From Saprospiraceae bacterium (GTDB lineage Bacteria > Bacteroidota > Bacteroidia > Chitinophagales > Saprospiraceae): a DNA stretch of 42,986 nucleotides. This document shows, piece after piece, positions 42,289-42,986 of this stretch. The stretch is taken from NCBI GenBank assembly GCA_018057925.1, contig JAGPCT010000029.1, forward strand, positions 1 to 42,986. The letters are read 5' to 3'. The number at the start of each line of letters is the position of its first letter. Within the stretch, counting starts at the first letter, position 1. The notes below the pieces were generated by a model. That model searched no databases, had not been told where the DNA came from, and saw nothing but the letters and a program-made list of their open reading frames with translations. The position numbers and the translations under genes are program-made.

Positions 42289-42439
42289 TTATCTGTGAAT
42301 GATAAAGGATGCTTTGGCCATCTTCCCATCCTCTCGTCGTATCGTGATATAATACTGACCGGATGGCTGACCGGACAGATCGAGCTGAACACCCTTCTCA
42401 TCACCGGTAAGCGACCTGATGGCAACTACTTCTCCCAAT
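42289..42439 (-). pseudogene. 3' fragment of a T9SS gene (sorting domain end)
   Basis: On the minus strand the frame LGEVVAIRSLTGDEKGVQ then LDLSGQPSGQYYITIRREDG and KMAKASFIIHR ends in TAA at 42289, and matches the last 50 residues of the T9SS protein at 21757-23334 with few differences. Homology continues past the stop to 42245. The 5' part is missing: the frame stops being related at 42440, where the IS91-type sequence appears to begin. Confidence 0.8.
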
Positions 42440-42445
42440 AACTAT

Positions 42446-42480
42446 GTTTTCGTTGCGTCCGAAGGACGGACAATGAAAAC
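42446..42480. repeat. Hairpin at the presumed IS91 end
   Basis: GTTTTC (42446-42451) pairs with GAAAAC (42475-42480), TTG (42453-42455) with CAA (42471-42473), and CGTCC (42456-42460) with GGACG (42464-42468) around GAA. IS91-type elements carry subterminal palindromes at their ends, but whether this is the ori or the ter end cannot be told here. Confidence 0.55.
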
Positions 42481-42651
42481 GGTGTTGAACGAAACCGGTC
42501 TTCGATCTATGGGGATTTCATCTCAGTTGAGAAGGTGGCTATAAGGCGATTGGAAGTAAGTTTTAAAAAGGCAGCATTGTTTTATAATACGTTGCTTGTT
42601 TATAAGTAGTTTTCTAGCCTTAATGGCACATACCTTCCCCTACCCATAGTG

Positions 42652-42986
42652 TCATACCATAGAAGTTTGGGGTGATGCCGATAAATACATCGCTGGCGGA
42701 CCTCTGCTTCCAAAGACATCTATCGTTATCAAAGTGCCTGTCTTGCAATAGAGGCATCTGCGATGCTTAATGATTGGCGTAGCTGAGTATTTCTTGACAT
42801 TTAGCACTTGTTGTAGTTGTTGCAGCTTCCCTCGTTTCCAACTGCTGCTGAGGATGCCATAGTGTCGGATTCGGACAAATCTCTGGGGAAGGATGTGTAA
42901 AGTAAACCTCCTTATAAACTCTACATTGGACAAGGTCATCAGCTTTGATTTACCACCGTCTTTGTAGTCTTTGTATTTAAATATAA
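42652..42986 (-). CDS. IS91-family transposase, C-terminal part (5' end outside window)
   Basis: The frame is open to the window edge and reads IFKYKDYKDGGKSKLMTLSN, then VEFIRRFTLHILPQRFVRIR and HYGILSSSW. This F-I-R-R-F...H-x-L-P-x-x-F-x-x-I-R-H-Y-G block is the hallmark of the IS91 Y2-type transposase just after its catalytic tyrosines. A CLYCKTGTL segment follows, matching the family's C-terminal zinc-binding region. The catalytic part must lie beyond 42986, so activity cannot be judged. IS91 elements move by rolling-circle replication and can carry neighbouring DNA. Confidence 0.85.
   Translation of the reverse strand, partial: IFKYKDYKDGGKSKLMTLSNVEFIRRFTLHILPQRFVRIRHYGILSSSWKRGKLQQLQQVLNVKKYSATPIIKHRRCLYCKTGTLITIDVFGSRGPPAMYLSASPQTSMV

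Larger units (their letters stand above)
42440..42986 (-). mobile_element. IS91-family insertion sequence, partial
   Basis: This region holds the C-terminal part of an IS91-type transposase and, beyond its stop, about 210 bases with a strong hairpin next to a truncated host gene. The left boundary at about 42440 is set by where homology to the T9SS gene ends. The rest of the element lies outside the window. Confidence 0.65.

Overview
The window looks like chromosomal DNA of a member of the Bacteroidota, most likely a Saprospiraceae/Chitinophagales-type environmental bacterium. The reasons are: AT-rich intergenic DNA without Shine-Dalgarno tracts, a SusC/SusD pair with a divergent AraC-type regulator, several secreted proteins with type IX secretion (T9SS) C-terminal sorting domains, lipoproteins, and promoters of the Bacteroidota form TTTG-N19-TAnnTTTG. 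This placement is inference from gene content; no rRNA or marker gene is present.

Layout. 1-2055: two outer-membrane barrel-like proteins (the first cut by the window edge) and a small membrane protein. 2038-5401: xth, pepT and a PAP2-type phosphatase. 5462-5912: a 77-bp nested palindrome and the decayed 3' end of an IS30-family transposase. 6039-7760: an unrecognised exported protein. 8195-16244: the oxidative pentose-phosphate genes gnd-zwf and pgl, separated by a 4-kb island on the opposite strand. 16261-20602: phenylacetyl-CoA epoxidase operon paaE-tetR-paaABCD with a palindromic operator. 20886-23378: two T9SS cargo genes of mixed base composition. 23385-29109: a GH92 alpha-mannosidase and a 1,039-residue secreted multidomain protein. 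29516-31483: a di-haem cytochrome c, a 79-bp tandem repeat and a barrel-like lipoprotein. 32141-37944: susCD with terminators and AraC regulator. 38000-41960: recX, an AlkD-like protein, an ABC exporter and a DUF5672 protein. 42104-42986: repeats, a T9SS gene fragment and the 3' part of an IS91-family element.

The most unusual locus is the island at 11136-15218. A lipoprotein gene carries a C-terminal DUF6973-like domain (RHxxW and MDMHNN motifs) and is followed by three paralogous small membrane proteins. Each small gene is preceded by a copy of the lipoprotein gene's 3' end, and in every copy the stop codon overlaps the next start (ATGAATGA or ATGAATAA). This resembles polymorphic toxin/immunity loci with orphan toxin tails. 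Upstream lie a consensus promoter, an ATG, and 11 tandem copies of an 8-bp unit that leave this ATG one base out of frame with the lipoprotein. One extra unit (or two fewer) would join the frames, which suggests a phase-variable switch. The island is bracketed by 71-bp direct repeats, so deletion between them would bring zwf and pgl back together.

The genes appear to serve sugar oxidation (NADPH supply), aerobic aromatic catabolism through phenylacetyl-CoA, and glycan foraging (GH92, SusCD, secreted multidomain protein). Added to these are a DNA-repair pair and several layers of mobile-element decay and repeat-driven recombination.
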